From Clostridia bacterium (GTDB lineage: Bacteria; Bacillota; Clostridia; Christensenellales; Aristaeellaceae): a stretch of 64,000 bases of DNA. The notes below the pieces were generated by a model. The model did no database searches. It was not told the DNA's origin and saw only the letters and a list, made by a program, of their open reading frames with translations. This document shows positions 8,319-17,118 of this stretch, in pieces. The number at the start of each line of letters is the position of its first letter. The stretch's first letter is position 1. Where the stretch lies: NCBI GenBank assembly GCA_017552535.1, contig JAFZPV010000022.1, forward strand, positions 1 through 64,000, in the 5' to 3' direction. A program made the translations under genes and the position numbers.

Positions 8319-9356
8319 CTACAGGGGCTTGGCACCGTCCGGGAGGAGGGAATCAAGCAGTTCCGCGGCGTCTCCGTTTATGCAGATGGACTGCGTTTCG
8401 ATCTGCTTCGGGCAAAACGCCTCGCTGTGGTTAAGGCAGGCGTACACGGCCTTTGGATTCTCACCGGTCATGGCCCAGAAAGGATACTTGATGATGACAG
8501 GGGTGTTGGCGCCTACGCCGATCTCCAGATACAGCGTGCGCGTTCCTTCGTGCCGGAGGAGAAAATCCGCGTACGCGGCGGAGGCCCGGTGCCAGCCTTC
8601 ATCCTCCACGAAGGATTTGTCCGAGCGGAGGTTCATCGTTACGTCAGACCCGTTGGCGGGGCACTTCGGGATCAGGGCGGAAGGGACCTTCATGATAACG
8701 CCGCCCTGCGGGATCTGGAAAACGCCGTCCGCGTCCCGGATGAAGCCCTGCGCCTCCATCGCCTGCATGACCCATTCTTCGTTGTCAAAGGTCATCTGAA
8801 GCGCCGGGTCCACGCTCTGAAACAGGCCGTAATCCCCCTGGGTGTAAAACAGCCTGTTTTTGTCGAAGCCGGCTCGCTGGAACTGATGATCCACGTTGGT
8901 GGTGATCACGAAATAGTCCCTGTCGCGAACGAGAGCGAGCAGCTTTGGATAGACGGGCTTCGGCGCATCGATGTAGCGGTTGTAGTAAATGTGCCTGGCC
9001 CACCAGGCCCAGCGCGTTTCTTTGTCCGGGAACGGGTAGAAGCCGCCGGTATACATATCCCGGATGCCGAAGCGGGCGGCGAAATCGCCGAAATACCTTT
9101 CGAAGCGCTCGCCGGAATACGTAAGTCCCGCCGCGGTGGAAAGGCCGGCGCCCGCGCCGATGACGACGGCTTCTGCGTTCTCGATCTCGCCTTTCAGGCG
9201 CTCAAGCTGTTCCTCGCGGCTGCCCTGGCCGCAGGAGACGCCGGAATGAAAGGACTCAACGGCGGAAATGCCCTTCCGGATGGACGCAAGATAACCGTTT
9301 GTCCTGTTAGCGAAGATGCTGTTCATAATACTTTCTGTCCTCGTCTTTGAAAACAT
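8319..9356 (-). CDS. SirTM-type (class M) sirtuin, probable protein ADP-ribosyltransferase
   Basis: A 345-residue SIR2-fold enzyme. NAD-binding motifs are GAGAGLST (68-74) and TTNVDHQF (152-159). The residue that is the catalytic His in deacetylase sirtuins is Gln173 (YTQGDYG), and MNLR is present; both are traits of SirTM enzymes, which ADP-ribosylate lipoylated proteins rather than deacylate. Only one Cys remains where a zinc ribbon would be (KCPANGSD). The gene start overlaps the macrodomain gene by 50 bases; ATG 9326 is a credible alternative. The pairing of writer and eraser is the classic SirTM arrangement. The lipoylated GcvH-like carrier and lipoate ligase found in known SirTM operons are absent here. 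Confidence 0.88.
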   Translation of the reverse strand: MFSKTRTESIMNSIFANRTNGYLASIRKGISAVESFHSGVSCGQGSREEQLERLKGEIENAEAVVIGAGAGLSTAAGLTYSGERFERYFGDFAARFGIRDMYTGGFYPFPDKETRWAWWARHIYYNRYIDAPKPVYPKLLALVRDRDYFVITTNVDHQFQRAGFDKNRLFYTQGDYGLFQSVDPALQMTFDNEEWVMQAMEAQGFIRDADGVFQIPQGGVIMKVPSALIPKCPANGSDVTMNLRSDKSFVEDEGWHRASAAYADFLLRHEGTRTLYLEIGVGANTPVIIKYPFWAMTGENPKAVYACLNHSEAFCPKQIETQSICINGDAAELLDSLLPDGAKPL

Positions 9357-10113
9357 TGAAGATCACCCTGTCCATCCCGCCCGGATGCGCCGCCATCCAG
9401 TTTTTCACGGTCTGAACGGCGATCTCGGAGGCTCTTAAGCCGGGAAAGCGGAAGACGCCTGTGGAGATACAGCAGAAAGCCACTGTTTTGAGCCCGTTTG
9501 CAAGGCACATGTCCAGCGTATTCTGGTAACAGTCCGCAAGCTGTTTTTCCAGTGCAGGCGTAAGGCCGCTTTGCACGATGGGCCCCACGATATGGATCAC
9601 CTTTTTCGCCGGCAGGTTGTAGGCGTCCGTCAGCATGGGCACGGCGGTGGGCTGCTCATAATCCGTGCCATAGCGGCTGCGCTTTTGTTCCATCTGCCGG
9701 GCGCATTCGCTGCGCAGCTGTACGCCCGCAAAGCTATGAATGCAGTTGTCGATACAGCTGTGCATCGGCACGAAACAGCCCAGCATCTGCGAGTTGGCGG
9801 CGTTGACGACGGCGTCCGCCGCCAGGCGCGTGATGTCGCCTTGCCACACGGAAATGCCGCTTTGGATCAGCGGGATATCCGCTATCTGCACGATGCCTTT
9901 CTCTTCTGCCCGGTTCTTCAGGTACGCATTCTGGACCTTCAAAACCGCATCCGGCAGCTTGTGCGGCATGCGGATGTTCATCAGTGACCGGAGGATGCGC
10001 CTTTTGCCCTCCGGATCTGAAGGCGTCTCAATATGTTTATATTCGGCAGAATCTGCTTTGAACGCCTCCACGAGATAACCGAGGCGTTCTTCCTGCGTCA
10101 TGGTTTCGTGCAT
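9307..10113 (-). CDS. Macrodomain hydrolase of the SirTM-linked (zinc) type
   Basis: A 268-residue protein predicted to remove ADP-ribose placed by the sirtuin that follows it. A helical N-terminal extension (1-75) precedes the macro fold: WQGDITRLAADAVVNAANS (90-108) binds ADP-ribose, and CISTGVFRFPG is the phosphate loop. Between them GCFVPMHSCIDNCIHSFAG carries clustered Cys and His, as in zinc-dependent macrodomains. The start at 10113 is preferred because AAAGGTG lies ~7 bases upstream. Its 3' end overlaps the sirtuin start, implying coupled translation. The family assignment is strong; the natural substrate is unknown. Confidence 0.88.
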   Translation of the reverse strand: MHETMTQEERLGYLVEAFKADSAEYKHIETPSDPEGKRRILRSLMNIRMPHKLPDAVLKVQNAYLKNRAEEKGIVQIADIPLIQSGISVWQGDITRLAADAVVNAANSQMLGCFVPMHSCIDNCIHSFAGVQLRSECARQMEQKRSRYGTDYEQPTAVPMLTDAYNLPAKKVIHIVGPIVQSGLTPALEKQLADCYQNTLDMCLANGLKTVAFCCISTGVFRFPGLRASEIAVQTVKNWMAAHPGGMDRVIFNVFKDEDRKYYEQHLR

Positions 10114-10145
10114 GGATTCACCTTTCTTCATGGGTGGTGGTTTTT

Positions 10146-10934
10146 TTACAGGCAGTAATCGCGTATGCATTTTTCCAGCCCGCCTACGGTGTTTTCAAAG
10201 TGTATCCCGCCGGCTTTGGCCTTGGCGCAGTCCATCCACAGGTGATGCTGCTGCCCAGTGTCGCTTAGGCGCACCGGCAGACGCAGCCTGTCTTTGAGCC
10301 ACTGGGCGGTCTTAAGGGCGGTCAGATCGTTTTCGCTGCCGTAATTATACGCGCCGCCCGGCAGCTGCGCCGCCTGCGGGATCCACGCGGCCACCTCGCG
10401 CACGTAGGTCACGGCGCGGTGCTGGGTGGCGGAAAAGGCGTTCTCAGAGCGGGTGAGCATGTTCATGAGAAAGTTGCCCCGGTTGCGAAGCCCGTATATG
10501 GGCATATCGTACATCCAGGTGGCCCGCAGCAGCACCGTGTCCGGGTTGATAGCCAGCGTCTTTTCCTCCATTTCCAGCTTCTGGCGGGCGTACAGGTTGC
10601 CGGGGCAAACTTCGCCTTCCGCGTACGGGCCGTCGCCTTTGCATGCGCTGTATACCTGGTCAGAACTGAAGATCACGCACTTTACGCCCGTTTTGACCAG
10701 CCAGCAGGGTAAAAGCACGTTTGCCCGCCGGGAGGCTTCCGGGTCCCGGTCGCAGGCTGAAATATCCGATACCGCGGCGGTATGCACGATCAGCTCCGGC
10801 TGAACGGATTCCACAATCTGCCTGACCGCGCTTTCGTCCATGTTCCTGAGCGATGGGGAGGCTATAGCGCCTGCCGTCATATGCATGATGCGGGCTCCTA
10901 CGAAGCCGCAAGGACCGGTGACAAGGATCTTCAT
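10146..10934 (-). CDS. RmlD-like NAD(P)-dependent sugar-nucleotide reductase
   Basis: A 262-residue extended SDR (RmlD/dTDP-4-dehydrorhamnose reductase-like). MKILVTGPCGFVGARI carries the nucleotide-binding GxxGxxG variant, HTAAVSDISACDRDPEASRRAN the family core, SSDQVYS the active-site strand and YARQKLEME the YxxxK pair. The start at 10934 has GAGGAAA upstream. It is shorter than most RmlD enzymes and has no other rhamnose genes nearby, so the substrate is uncertain. It lies 32 bases upstream of the macrodomain gene on the same strand. Confidence 0.8.
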   Translation of the reverse strand: MKILVTGPCGFVGARIMHMTAGAIASPSLRNMDESAVRQIVESVQPELIVHTAAVSDISACDRDPEASRRANVLLPCWLVKTGVKCVIFSSDQVYSACKGDGPYAEGEVCPGNLYARQKLEMEEKTLAINPDTVLLRATWMYDMPIYGLRNRGNFLMNMLTRSENAFSATQHRAVTYVREVAAWIPQAAQLPGGAYNYGSENDLTALKTAQWLKDRLRLPVRLSDTGQQHHLWMDCAKAKAGGIHFENTVGGLEKCIRDYCL

Positions 10935-10993
10935 AAGCGTTTCCTCGTTCGCTTTCTGTATCGTTTCAGGCTGCCTCAAAGTACGCTGCCATT

Positions 10994-11701
10994 CTATTCG
11001 TACGTCCAGCCGTGCTCCCCGTGATAGATCATCATTTTCGTCATGCCGCCGTCGATGCACAGGTTTTCACCGGTGATGAAGCCCGCTCTGTCGGAGCACA
11101 GAAACAGCACCGCTTCCGCGATGTCTTCCGGGCGGCCCACGCGGCCCACAGGCTGCTGCCGTGCGTCTGCGCCTTCAATACCGGAGGAAAGCGTATCGAT
11201 CCAGCCGGGTGAAATGCTGTTTACCCGTGCTTTTCCCGCTAGGCTTATGGCTAGGGCGTGGGTGAGGGCCGCGATCCCGCCTTTGGCGGCGGTGTAGCTC
11301 TCGGTCTGGGGTTGGCTCATGCGGTCGCGGGAAGAAGAGATGTTCACGACAGACGCGCCCTTCGCAAAATGCGGCGCGAGGAGTTTTGTGAGATAAAACG
11401 GAGCCGTTACGCCCACGGTGAGCGCCTGTGTGAACTCTTCCCAGCTGCAGTCGGCTATGCCTTTCATCCGGGGCGGCGCGTTGTTGACCAGACAGTCCAC
11501 GCGTCCGCTGCTTTGGATCACGCTTGCGGCAAAGCGCTCCAGGGTCTCTTTGTCCGATATGTCGCCCGTGAACCAGTCCCCGGGCGTCAGGTCGATCACG
11601 TGTACGCGGGCGCCTTCGCGCAGGAAAGCCTCCGCTGTGACTTTGCCGATGCCGTGGGCGCCGCCTGTGATGACGGCGACTTTTCCTTCAAACTCACCCA
11701 T
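10994..11701 (-). CDS. Short-chain dehydrogenase/reductase (classical SDR)
   Basis: A 235-residue NAD(P)-dependent oxidoreductase. The cofactor loop is TGGAHGIG, NNAPPR replaces the usual NNAG, the catalytic Ser lies in VVNISSSRDR, and YTAAK holds the Tyr and Lys. The C-terminus has the common GENLCIDGGMTK block followed by an extra ~13 residues. NNAP instead of NNAG is a mild variant. The start overlaps the end of the MmcQ-like gene by 8 bases. Substrate unknown. Confidence 0.88.
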   Translation of the reverse strand: MGEFEGKVAVITGGAHGIGKVTAEAFLREGARVHVIDLTPGDWFTGDISDKETLERFAASVIQSSGRVDCLVNNAPPRMKGIADCSWEEFTQALTVGVTAPFYLTKLLAPHFAKGASVVNISSSRDRMSQPQTESYTAAKGGIAALTHALAISLAGKARVNSISPGWIDTLSSGIEGADARQQPVGRVGRPEDIAEAVLFLCSDRAGFITGENLCIDGGMTKMMIYHGEHGWTYE

Positions 11702-12074
11702 TCGTCTTTCTCCGTTTTGGTACTGAAGTAAGGTGATAGCTCATATCCACCAGCGCCATGACCTGCTCCCTGTCGGCGCTGCCGTCCAGAAGCACGGTGA
11801 CCCATTTGCGCTTGTTCATGTGGTAGGCAGGCAGAAAGCCGGGCTGCGCCAGCAGGGAACCGGCCATCAGGGGATCGCATTTCACGTTCAGGATGTCCGT
11901 CCGCCCGTCCCGGGGAATGCCGAGGGTCTTAAAGGCGACGTTCATCGTGAGCGCGAACCACTTGCGATTGTCTTTATGCCTGAACACGCAGCTCACCGTG
12001 TCCATCGGGAAGGGGTGATCCGGCATCACGCCGTAGGCGTCCAGGATGTATTCTGTCAGTTGCGGCTGCGTCAT
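11694..12074 (-). CDS. MmcQ/YjbR family DNA-binding-fold protein
   Basis: A 126-residue protein starting MTQPQLTEYILDAYG. It shows the MmcQ/YjbR (CyaY-like fold) pattern: VFRHKDNRKWFALTMNV, then NVKCDPLMAGSLL, then MNKRKWVTVLLDG, and a C-terminal SYHLTSV. Members bind DNA in structure but no reaction is established. The ATG overlaps the Tag stop as ATGA. The frame stays open further upstream, but that part merely mirrors tag. Confidence 0.88.
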   Translation of the reverse strand: MTQPQLTEYILDAYGVMPDHPFPMDTVSCVFRHKDNRKWFALTMNVAFKTLGIPRDGRTDILNVKCDPLMAGSLLAQPGFLPAYHMNKRKWVTVLLDGSADREQVMALVDMSYHLTSVPKRRKTNG

Positions 12075-12673
12075 TTTTCCAGGTACCGCCGTTTCCTGAC
12101 CGTGAGGTATTTTTCGTTGATCGCCCGAAAGCAGGGGCAGTCCGCGGCGTGGTCGTTTATGATGCCGCAGGCCTGCAGATGGGAGTATACGGTCACCGTG
12201 CCCAGGTATTTGAAACCGTAAGCTTTCAGGTCTTTGGCGATCTCGTCCGAAAGCCCGTTGCTCACGGGGATGCGCCCCTGGGCGTGTCCCGCGTACAGGA
12301 TGGTCTTTCCGCCGCACCGGGCCCACAGCCAGGCGGAAAAGCTGCCGTGTTCGCGGCGGATGTGCTGAAAACAGCGGGCGTTCGTGATCACGGCCTCGAT
12401 CTTGCGGCGTGAGCGGATCATGCCCTCGGTGTTCATGATGCGCTCCACGTCTTCCGGACCGTAGCCGGCGATCCTGTCATAGTCGAAGCCGTCAAAGCAG
12501 GCGCGGAAGATCTCCCGCTTTTTGATCATCAGGCTCCAGGAAAGCCCGCACTGCATGGCTTCCATCATCAGGTGCTCGAACATCACCCGGTCGTCGTGCA
12601 CCGGAACGCCCCATTCGGTGTCGTGGTATGTTTTCATGGCTTCAAATGTGAAGCCCCAGTCGCAGCTGCCCAT
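12071..12673 (-). CDS. tag: DNA-3-methyladenine glycosylase I
   Basis: A 200-residue base-excision enzyme that removes 3-methyladenine from alkylated DNA. The zinc site is complete: Cys4 (CDWG), His17 (YHDTEWG), and the C-terminal His/Cys in NDHAADCPCF. Family blocks FEHLMMEAMQCGLSWSLMI and KREIFRACFDGFDYDRIAGY hold the catalytic Glu (residue 38-39 region) and the base pocket. Length is usual for Tag. It heads a run of overlapping minus-strand genes with MmcQ and SDR; nothing in the sequence indicates damage induction. Confidence 0.95.
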   Translation of the reverse strand: MGSCDWGFTFEAMKTYHDTEWGVPVHDDRVMFEHLMMEAMQCGLSWSLMIKKREIFRACFDGFDYDRIAGYGPEDVERIMNTEGMIRSRRKIEAVITNARCFQHIRREHGSFSAWLWARCGGKTILYAGHAQGRIPVSNGLSDEIAKDLKAYGFKYLGTVTVYSHLQACGIINDHAADCPCFRAINEKYLTVRKRRYLEK

Positions 12674-12733
12674 GGTTTCAACCTTTCCGTTTCAAAACGC
12701 GGCGCCTTGTCTACGCGGGCGCGAATCGGACGC

Positions 12734-13861
12734 TTATTTTACGGTGATCAGTTCGTATTCCCGCGTGCCCAGGCCGATCTTCTCGCCGTGGGCGAGGGCC
12801 TCCTTCCAGTGGACGTTGGGGTTGCTGTCCATAAAGTGGTCGTGGTGATGGTGCCAGTCGGGCCTGGCCAGGTTCTCTCCCAGCTGGCTGTTGCGCACAG
12901 GCGCGGCCTGCTGGCACAGATCGACGCAGGCCTGGTCCAGGGCGACGGGATCAAAAGAGGCCAGCATGCCGATGTTGGGCAGGATCGGCGCGTCGTTCTC
13001 ACCGTGGCAGTCGCAGTTGGGCGACACGTCCATGATCAGGCTGATGTGGAAGCAGGGCCTGCCGTAGCACACGGCCTGGGTGTACTCCGCCATTTTGCGG
13101 CAGAGCATGTCTCCGGCGCTGTCGTTCATGTTGGAGATGGCGTCGAAGGCGCACGCGCCGATGCAGCGCCCGCAGCCCTTGCAGACATCAGGATCGATGT
13201 ATGCCTTGCGGTCTTTGCCGTAGGAGATGGCGTCGCTGCCGCATTCTTTGGCGCAGCGCCCGCAGCCCCGGCAGGCGCTTTGGTCCACCTGTGGCGTGCC
13301 GTCGTTGTGCTGGTGCATTTTGCCGGCGCGGCTCCCGCAGCCCATGCCCAGGTTTTTGATGGCGCCGCCAAAGCCTGTGGCTTCGTGGCCCTTGAAGTGG
13401 GTCAGGGAGACCACGATGTCCGCGTCCATCACCGCCCGGCCGATGAGGGCGGTGGGGCAGTATTCGCCGTTCACCACAGGCACTTCGATGTCGTCTGTGC
13501 CCCTCAGGCCGTCCGCGATGATCACGTTGCAGCCGGTGGTCACGCTGTTGAAGCCGTTGATCTCGGCGTTTTGCAGATGATCCACCGCGTTTTTGCGGCT
13601 GCCGGGATAGAGGGTGTTGCAGTCCGTCAGGAAGGGCTTGCCGCCCAGGTCCTTAATGACGTCCGCCACGGCCTTCACGTAATTGGGCCGGAGGTAGGCA
13701 AAATTGCCCAGCTCCCCGAAGTGCATTTTGATGGCCACGAATTTTCCGTCAAAATCGATGCTGCCGATGCCCGCCGTGCGGATCAGCTTTTGAAGTTTTG
13801 CGCCCTGGCTCACGCCTATGCGCGTGCGGAAGTCCGAAAAATACACTTTTGCCTTTTCCAT
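12734..13861 (-). CDS. DUF362 protein with two 4Fe-4S clusters
   Basis: A 375-residue cytoplasmic iron-sulfur protein. The N-terminal DUF362 domain includes VAIKMHFGELGN and SLTHFKGHEATGFGGAIKN. Two ferredoxin motifs follow, CRGCGRCAKEC and CKGCGRCIGAC. A His-rich stretch (DWHHHHDHF) lies near the C-terminus. The RBS is GAGGAGG. The family is common in anaerobes and its reaction is unknown; an electron-transfer or flavin-linked role is inference. Confidence 0.9.
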   Translation of the reverse strand: MEKAKVYFSDFRTRIGVSQGAKLQKLIRTAGIGSIDFDGKFVAIKMHFGELGNFAYLRPNYVKAVADVIKDLGGKPFLTDCNTLYPGSRKNAVDHLQNAEINGFNSVTTGCNVIIADGLRGTDDIEVPVVNGEYCPTALIGRAVMDADIVVSLTHFKGHEATGFGGAIKNLGMGCGSRAGKMHQHNDGTPQVDQSACRGCGRCAKECGSDAISYGKDRKAYIDPDVCKGCGRCIGACAFDAISNMNDSAGDMLCRKMAEYTQAVCYGRPCFHISLIMDVSPNCDCHGENDAPILPNIGMLASFDPVALDQACVDLCQQAAPVRNSQLGENLARPDWHHHHDHFMDSNPNVHWKEALAHGEKIGLGTREYELITVK

Positions 13862-13949
13862 CCGTCTGCCTCCTCATATGATAACATGTATGTGCGGGCC
13901 GTGAAGGCAAGCTGATCGCCTCCGGACGGCCTGTTTGAAAACGCCGCGC

Positions 13950-14417
13950 TCAGACCGTGAACGTAAGCACTGTCTCTTCGTCGTTCAGGTGATGCGCTTC
14001 GGGCTGGTAGGGCCGGGCCACCTCGTTCCACAGTTTTTTGGCGGCCAGGTTCTTTTCGTTGTACTTGATCTCCCATGTTCCCGGGTGCTCATTCAGGATC
14101 ATCCTGGCCGTGTCCAGCGCGATATGCCTTCTGCGGTATGCCGGAAACACCGTGAACTCCGCCATGGTGTGATCCGGGCTTTGGGACAGGTTCGAGTACG
14201 GATTCAGCATGGCGAAGCCCGCCAGCTGCCCGTCAACATATATAAAGTACGCCGTGCGCTTCGGGTCGGTGAAATAATCCTCGAAGTGCCCGTAGTGGTA
14301 ATTGCCGTTTTCGTCCATCGGGTCGTCGTAGAAATTCGTCATCTCGTACAGGTATTTCTGGTTGATGTTCCACAGCAGATCCCTGTCCTGCGGCAAAACC
14401 GACTGAAGTCTGATCAT
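13950..14417 (-). CDS. GNAT family N-acetyltransferase
   Basis: A 155-residue acetyl-CoA-dependent acyltransferase. AEFTVFPAYRRRHIALDTARMI is the acetyl-CoA binding region (written here as motif A; the RRRHIA loop replaces the usual RxxGxG), and TWEIKYNEKNLAAKKLWN is the C-terminal signature. RBS GGAGG. It sits 18 bases downstream of the large glycosidase gene. The acceptor substrate cannot be told. Confidence 0.85.
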   Translation of the reverse strand: MIRLQSVLPQDRDLLWNINQKYLYEMTNFYDDPMDENGNYHYGHFEDYFTDPKRTAYFIYVDGQLAGFAMLNPYSNLSQSPDHTMAEFTVFPAYRRRHIALDTARMILNEHPGTWEIKYNEKNLAAKKLWNEVARPYQPEAHHLNDEETVLTFTV

Positions 14418-14435
14418 GTTCCGCCTCCGTGCATC

Positions 14436-16859
14436 TTACAGGGCACCCGTTTCCGGGGTGTTTGTGATCGTGTACGCTTCTCCCAGAGCCGTTTCTATGG
14501 AGATCACGCGCCCGGAAAACGCTTTTCCGTTCACAAACGCTTCTCCCGGCCAGGGGTTTTCAAAGCTCAACGTGCCGCCCGCGGTGCTTCTTACGCGGAT
14601 GAACTCCACTTCTCCGTCCTTCAGGACAGCGTCCGCCACGAAACCGCCGTAGGCGTACAGCCCGAAAAAGCGGGCGTTCGGGTGGGCTTTGCGGGGCCAT
14701 ACCCTGAAGAAGCGCAAAATCCCCTCGTGGGACAGAAGCATCATCTCCTGCAGGGTGTTGGGCACGGCGGAGAGGTTTTCGATGCCGTGGGGATTGCCGT
14801 CCAGAAAACCGTTGGGCAGGCCGCAGGATTCGATCTTGTCCCGCAGCTCACGAAGGATGATCTCCGGGTCATAGCCCACCCGCACGGCGGCGACAAAGAA
14901 CAGGCAGCCCAGGTTCGTGGAATTCCACGCGCCTCTGGATACCACCTGGGCGCCCTGGCTGCTTTGCCGCTTTTTCAGCGAATGCTCCATTTCGGACAGG
15001 GCGTTTACCGTATTCAGCGCCGTTTTGAGCGTTTCTTTGTCGGAGCCGAGGCCGACCGCCCCGCCAGGATAGATGTGCATGATGTTGGCCGGAAAGTTCA
15101 TGCTCCAGGCGCTGCCTTTGCCTTCGTTAAAGAAGACCGGTACGTTCCACAGCGCCTCGGGGATCAGCTCCGTAAGGGCGGCATCTCCCTCACTCCACAG
15201 GGTGGGGTTATGGCGTATGCTCCGGATCGTGCCGGTTTTGCAGGGGGCGAGCCTGTCCAGGATATCCTGCCACGCGGCGGCTTTGTCTTCATACAGCCCC
15301 AGGAAGCGCGAAGCCAGGATCATATCGCGGAAGAAGGAACGCAGATAGCCGAGGGTATTTACGGGGTCCTCGGGCACGCCGTTTTCCAGGATGTCCCGGG
15401 TCACGCGCTCGTGCATGCCGTCGCATACCACGTGCAGCGTACCGTCCCGATCCACCAGGTCATTTTGCCAGAAATCGGCCACGGACAGCAGGTAGGGGAA
15501 CACCTTCAGCAGGTATTTCCGGTCCATGGACAGCCGCCAGCGCATAAGCATGTTCAGCGCGCCGTGCACGCCCTGTGACTTCATGTGCAAAAGCAGCGCT
15601 TCGCTCACCATGCCCTTGGGGCCGAGCCCGAGGGGCAGGTATGCGCCTTCATGCTTCAGCAGCCTTTGTCCCATCTCGCGGCTGATGTCCAGCATGCCGA
15701 GGTAAGGCGCGTCGTGGGGATCGGCCTGTTCGAAATGTCCGGATGCCAGAAGGCCCAGATAGGGGGTCTGGTGGTTATAATTGATCTTGTAATTGCCGTT
15801 CCAGGCCATGCGGTCGAAGGTGCTGATGCCCAGGATGTTTGGCGGGTATTCGGGATCGCGGGACAGGCTCGCCATCATGTACTGAGAAGTTAAGTAGGCT
15901 CGCATGAGCGTTTCGTCGTCGAATTCCAGGCCCGAAACGCTCCAGAAGTCCTTCCACCAGCCCTCGTGCATCCGGCGCAGCAGGTCTATATCCCCGCGGG
16001 TGATCCATCTGGCGCGGGAGCGGGCGTATTCCACGGGCCGGGCGGTCTTGTCCCAGCTGCGCACCGCGGCGGCAAAAACGCGCGTCCGGTTTGGCTCCAG
16101 TTCGATCTGCGTACTGTCCGCGTCCAGGAACCTGGCGCCGAAGGCGCACTTTGTCGGCACGTCCACGCGGTCGGAAAACTCCCGGTAGCCCCAAATCAGC
16201 GGGCCTTTCGTGTTTTTTACCTGCAGGGGGCGTCCGCCGATCAGGCCCTTGAAGGTGCCCTTCAGCCTTTCGTCGTCGTCGCAGTCGCCCATGCAGTCCA
16301 CGCCCGTATCACAGCCCTTGCCCAGCTCGTTTGGAAACATAAACTCAAAGCATACGCTGCAGGGCACGGTGGAGGTAAATTCCACGATCAGCTCGTTTTC
16401 GGTGGCAGCTACCCAGCTGATTATCGTAAGAACGTGTCCGTCCGGGCGGGTAAAGCGGGCCAGGGTACGGGCGGTCAGGTACTCCTGCCGGGCTTCGTAG
16501 CGCGCGTCTTCAAATCCGGGCACATCGAAAACGATGCGGCCCAGCGGCCTGGGGCTTCCCAGGGACACCGCGGGATCGCGTTTGGCGACGCCGTTGTCGT
16601 GAAAGAACTCGTAGTTGGGGTTTGACTCCATCTGCCAGAAATCGTTGGTGGTGAGCCAGAACTGGGGATAGCGCGTCGGTCCTGCAAAGGCGGAGAGCAA
16701 ATCTCCGTTGCCCAGGATCGGGGCGTCGATCTTGGTGCCGGCACCCTCCCAGATCCGCCATCGTCCGTTTCCGGAAACGTCCGTGTTTCCGGCGGGTACC
16801 ATGATGGGCGGAGCGGGAAAAACGCCTGTTCTTCCTTCCACGTAAGACAGTCTGTTCAT
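14436..16859 (-). CDS. Large (alpha/alpha)6-barrel glycoside hydrolase-like protein (GH95-like)
   Basis: An 807-residue protein with no signal peptide. The N-terminal third is a beta-sandwich domain (GNGDLLSAFAGPTRYPQFWL, then VPGFEDARYEARQEYLTART). The centre is helical and toroid-like (YLTSQYMMASLSRDPEYPPN, MAWNGNYKINYNHQTPYLGL, ALNMLMRWRLSMDRKYLLKV). This layout resembles GH95 fucosidases/galactosidases and related clans; the family is inference. It is the first gene after the promoter at 16921 and may head the minus-strand series down to 8319. The RBS is weak, so the exact start is uncertain. Confidence 0.7.
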   Translation of the reverse strand: MNRLSYVEGRTGVFPAPPIMVPAGNTDVSGNGRWRIWEGAGTKIDAPILGNGDLLSAFAGPTRYPQFWLTTNDFWQMESNPNYEFFHDNGVAKRDPAVSLGSPRPLGRIVFDVPGFEDARYEARQEYLTARTLARFTRPDGHVLTIISWVAATENELIVEFTSTVPCSVCFEFMFPNELGKGCDTGVDCMGDCDDDERLKGTFKGLIGGRPLQVKNTKGPLIWGYREFSDRVDVPTKCAFGARFLDADSTQIELEPNRTRVFAAAVRSWDKTARPVEYARSRARWITRGDIDLLRRMHEGWWKDFWSVSGLEFDDETLMRAYLTSQYMMASLSRDPEYPPNILGISTFDRMAWNGNYKINYNHQTPYLGLLASGHFEQADPHDAPYLGMLDISREMGQRLLKHEGAYLPLGLGPKGMVSEALLLHMKSQGVHGALNMLMRWRLSMDRKYLLKVFPYLLSVADFWQNDLVDRDGTLHVVCDGMHERVTRDILENGVPEDPVNTLGYLRSFFRDMILASRFLGLYEDKAAAWQDILDRLAPCKTGTIRSIRHNPTLWSEGDAALTELIPEALWNVPVFFNEGKGSAWSMNFPANIMHIYPGGAVGLGSDKETLKTALNTVNALSEMEHSLKKRQSSQGAQVVSRGAWNSTNLGCLFFVAAVRVGYDPEIILRELRDKIESCGLPNGFLDGNPHGIENLSAVPNTLQEMMLLSHEGILRFFRVWPRKAHPNARFFGLYAYGGFVADAVLKDGEVEFIRVRSTAGGTLSFENPWPGEAFVNGKAFSGRVISIETALGEAYTITNTPETGAL

Positions 16860-16920
16860 CTGCGTTACCCGTATATCTTTTGTATTGACATGCCGCGCTT
16901 AAGCGGCTCGCTGCGGAAAA

Positions 16921-16949
16921 ATCATACCATAATTCCGCCGATACATCAA
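16921..16949 (-). promoter_or_regulatory. Sigma-A type promoter for the glycosidase gene
   Basis: Read on the minus strand: -35 TTGATG (16949-16944), 17-base spacer, -10 TATGAT (16926-16921). It lies ~60 bases upstream of the minus-strand start at 16859. The rest of the gap up to 17118 holds a TATAAT at 17062 that may serve the plus-strand gene but lacks a clear -35. Confidence 0.6.
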
Positions 16950-17118
16950 GTAAAAAACCTCGTCCGGCAGGTTTGGAACTGAAAATGGGGGTACCTGCGG
17001 GCGTTTTCAGCAGGCTTAAGATTTTTACCTGTTATACCTCGTTTTTTGTAATGAAAAGGAGTATAATAAATCCAAATCTTTGCGTATTAGTGAAATGAAA
17101 CTCAAACGGAGGCTCTGA

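Noticed and set aside
12572..13915. 447-residue plus-strand open frame
   Set aside because: Lies opposite DUF362 and the start of tag, both of which have clear motifs.
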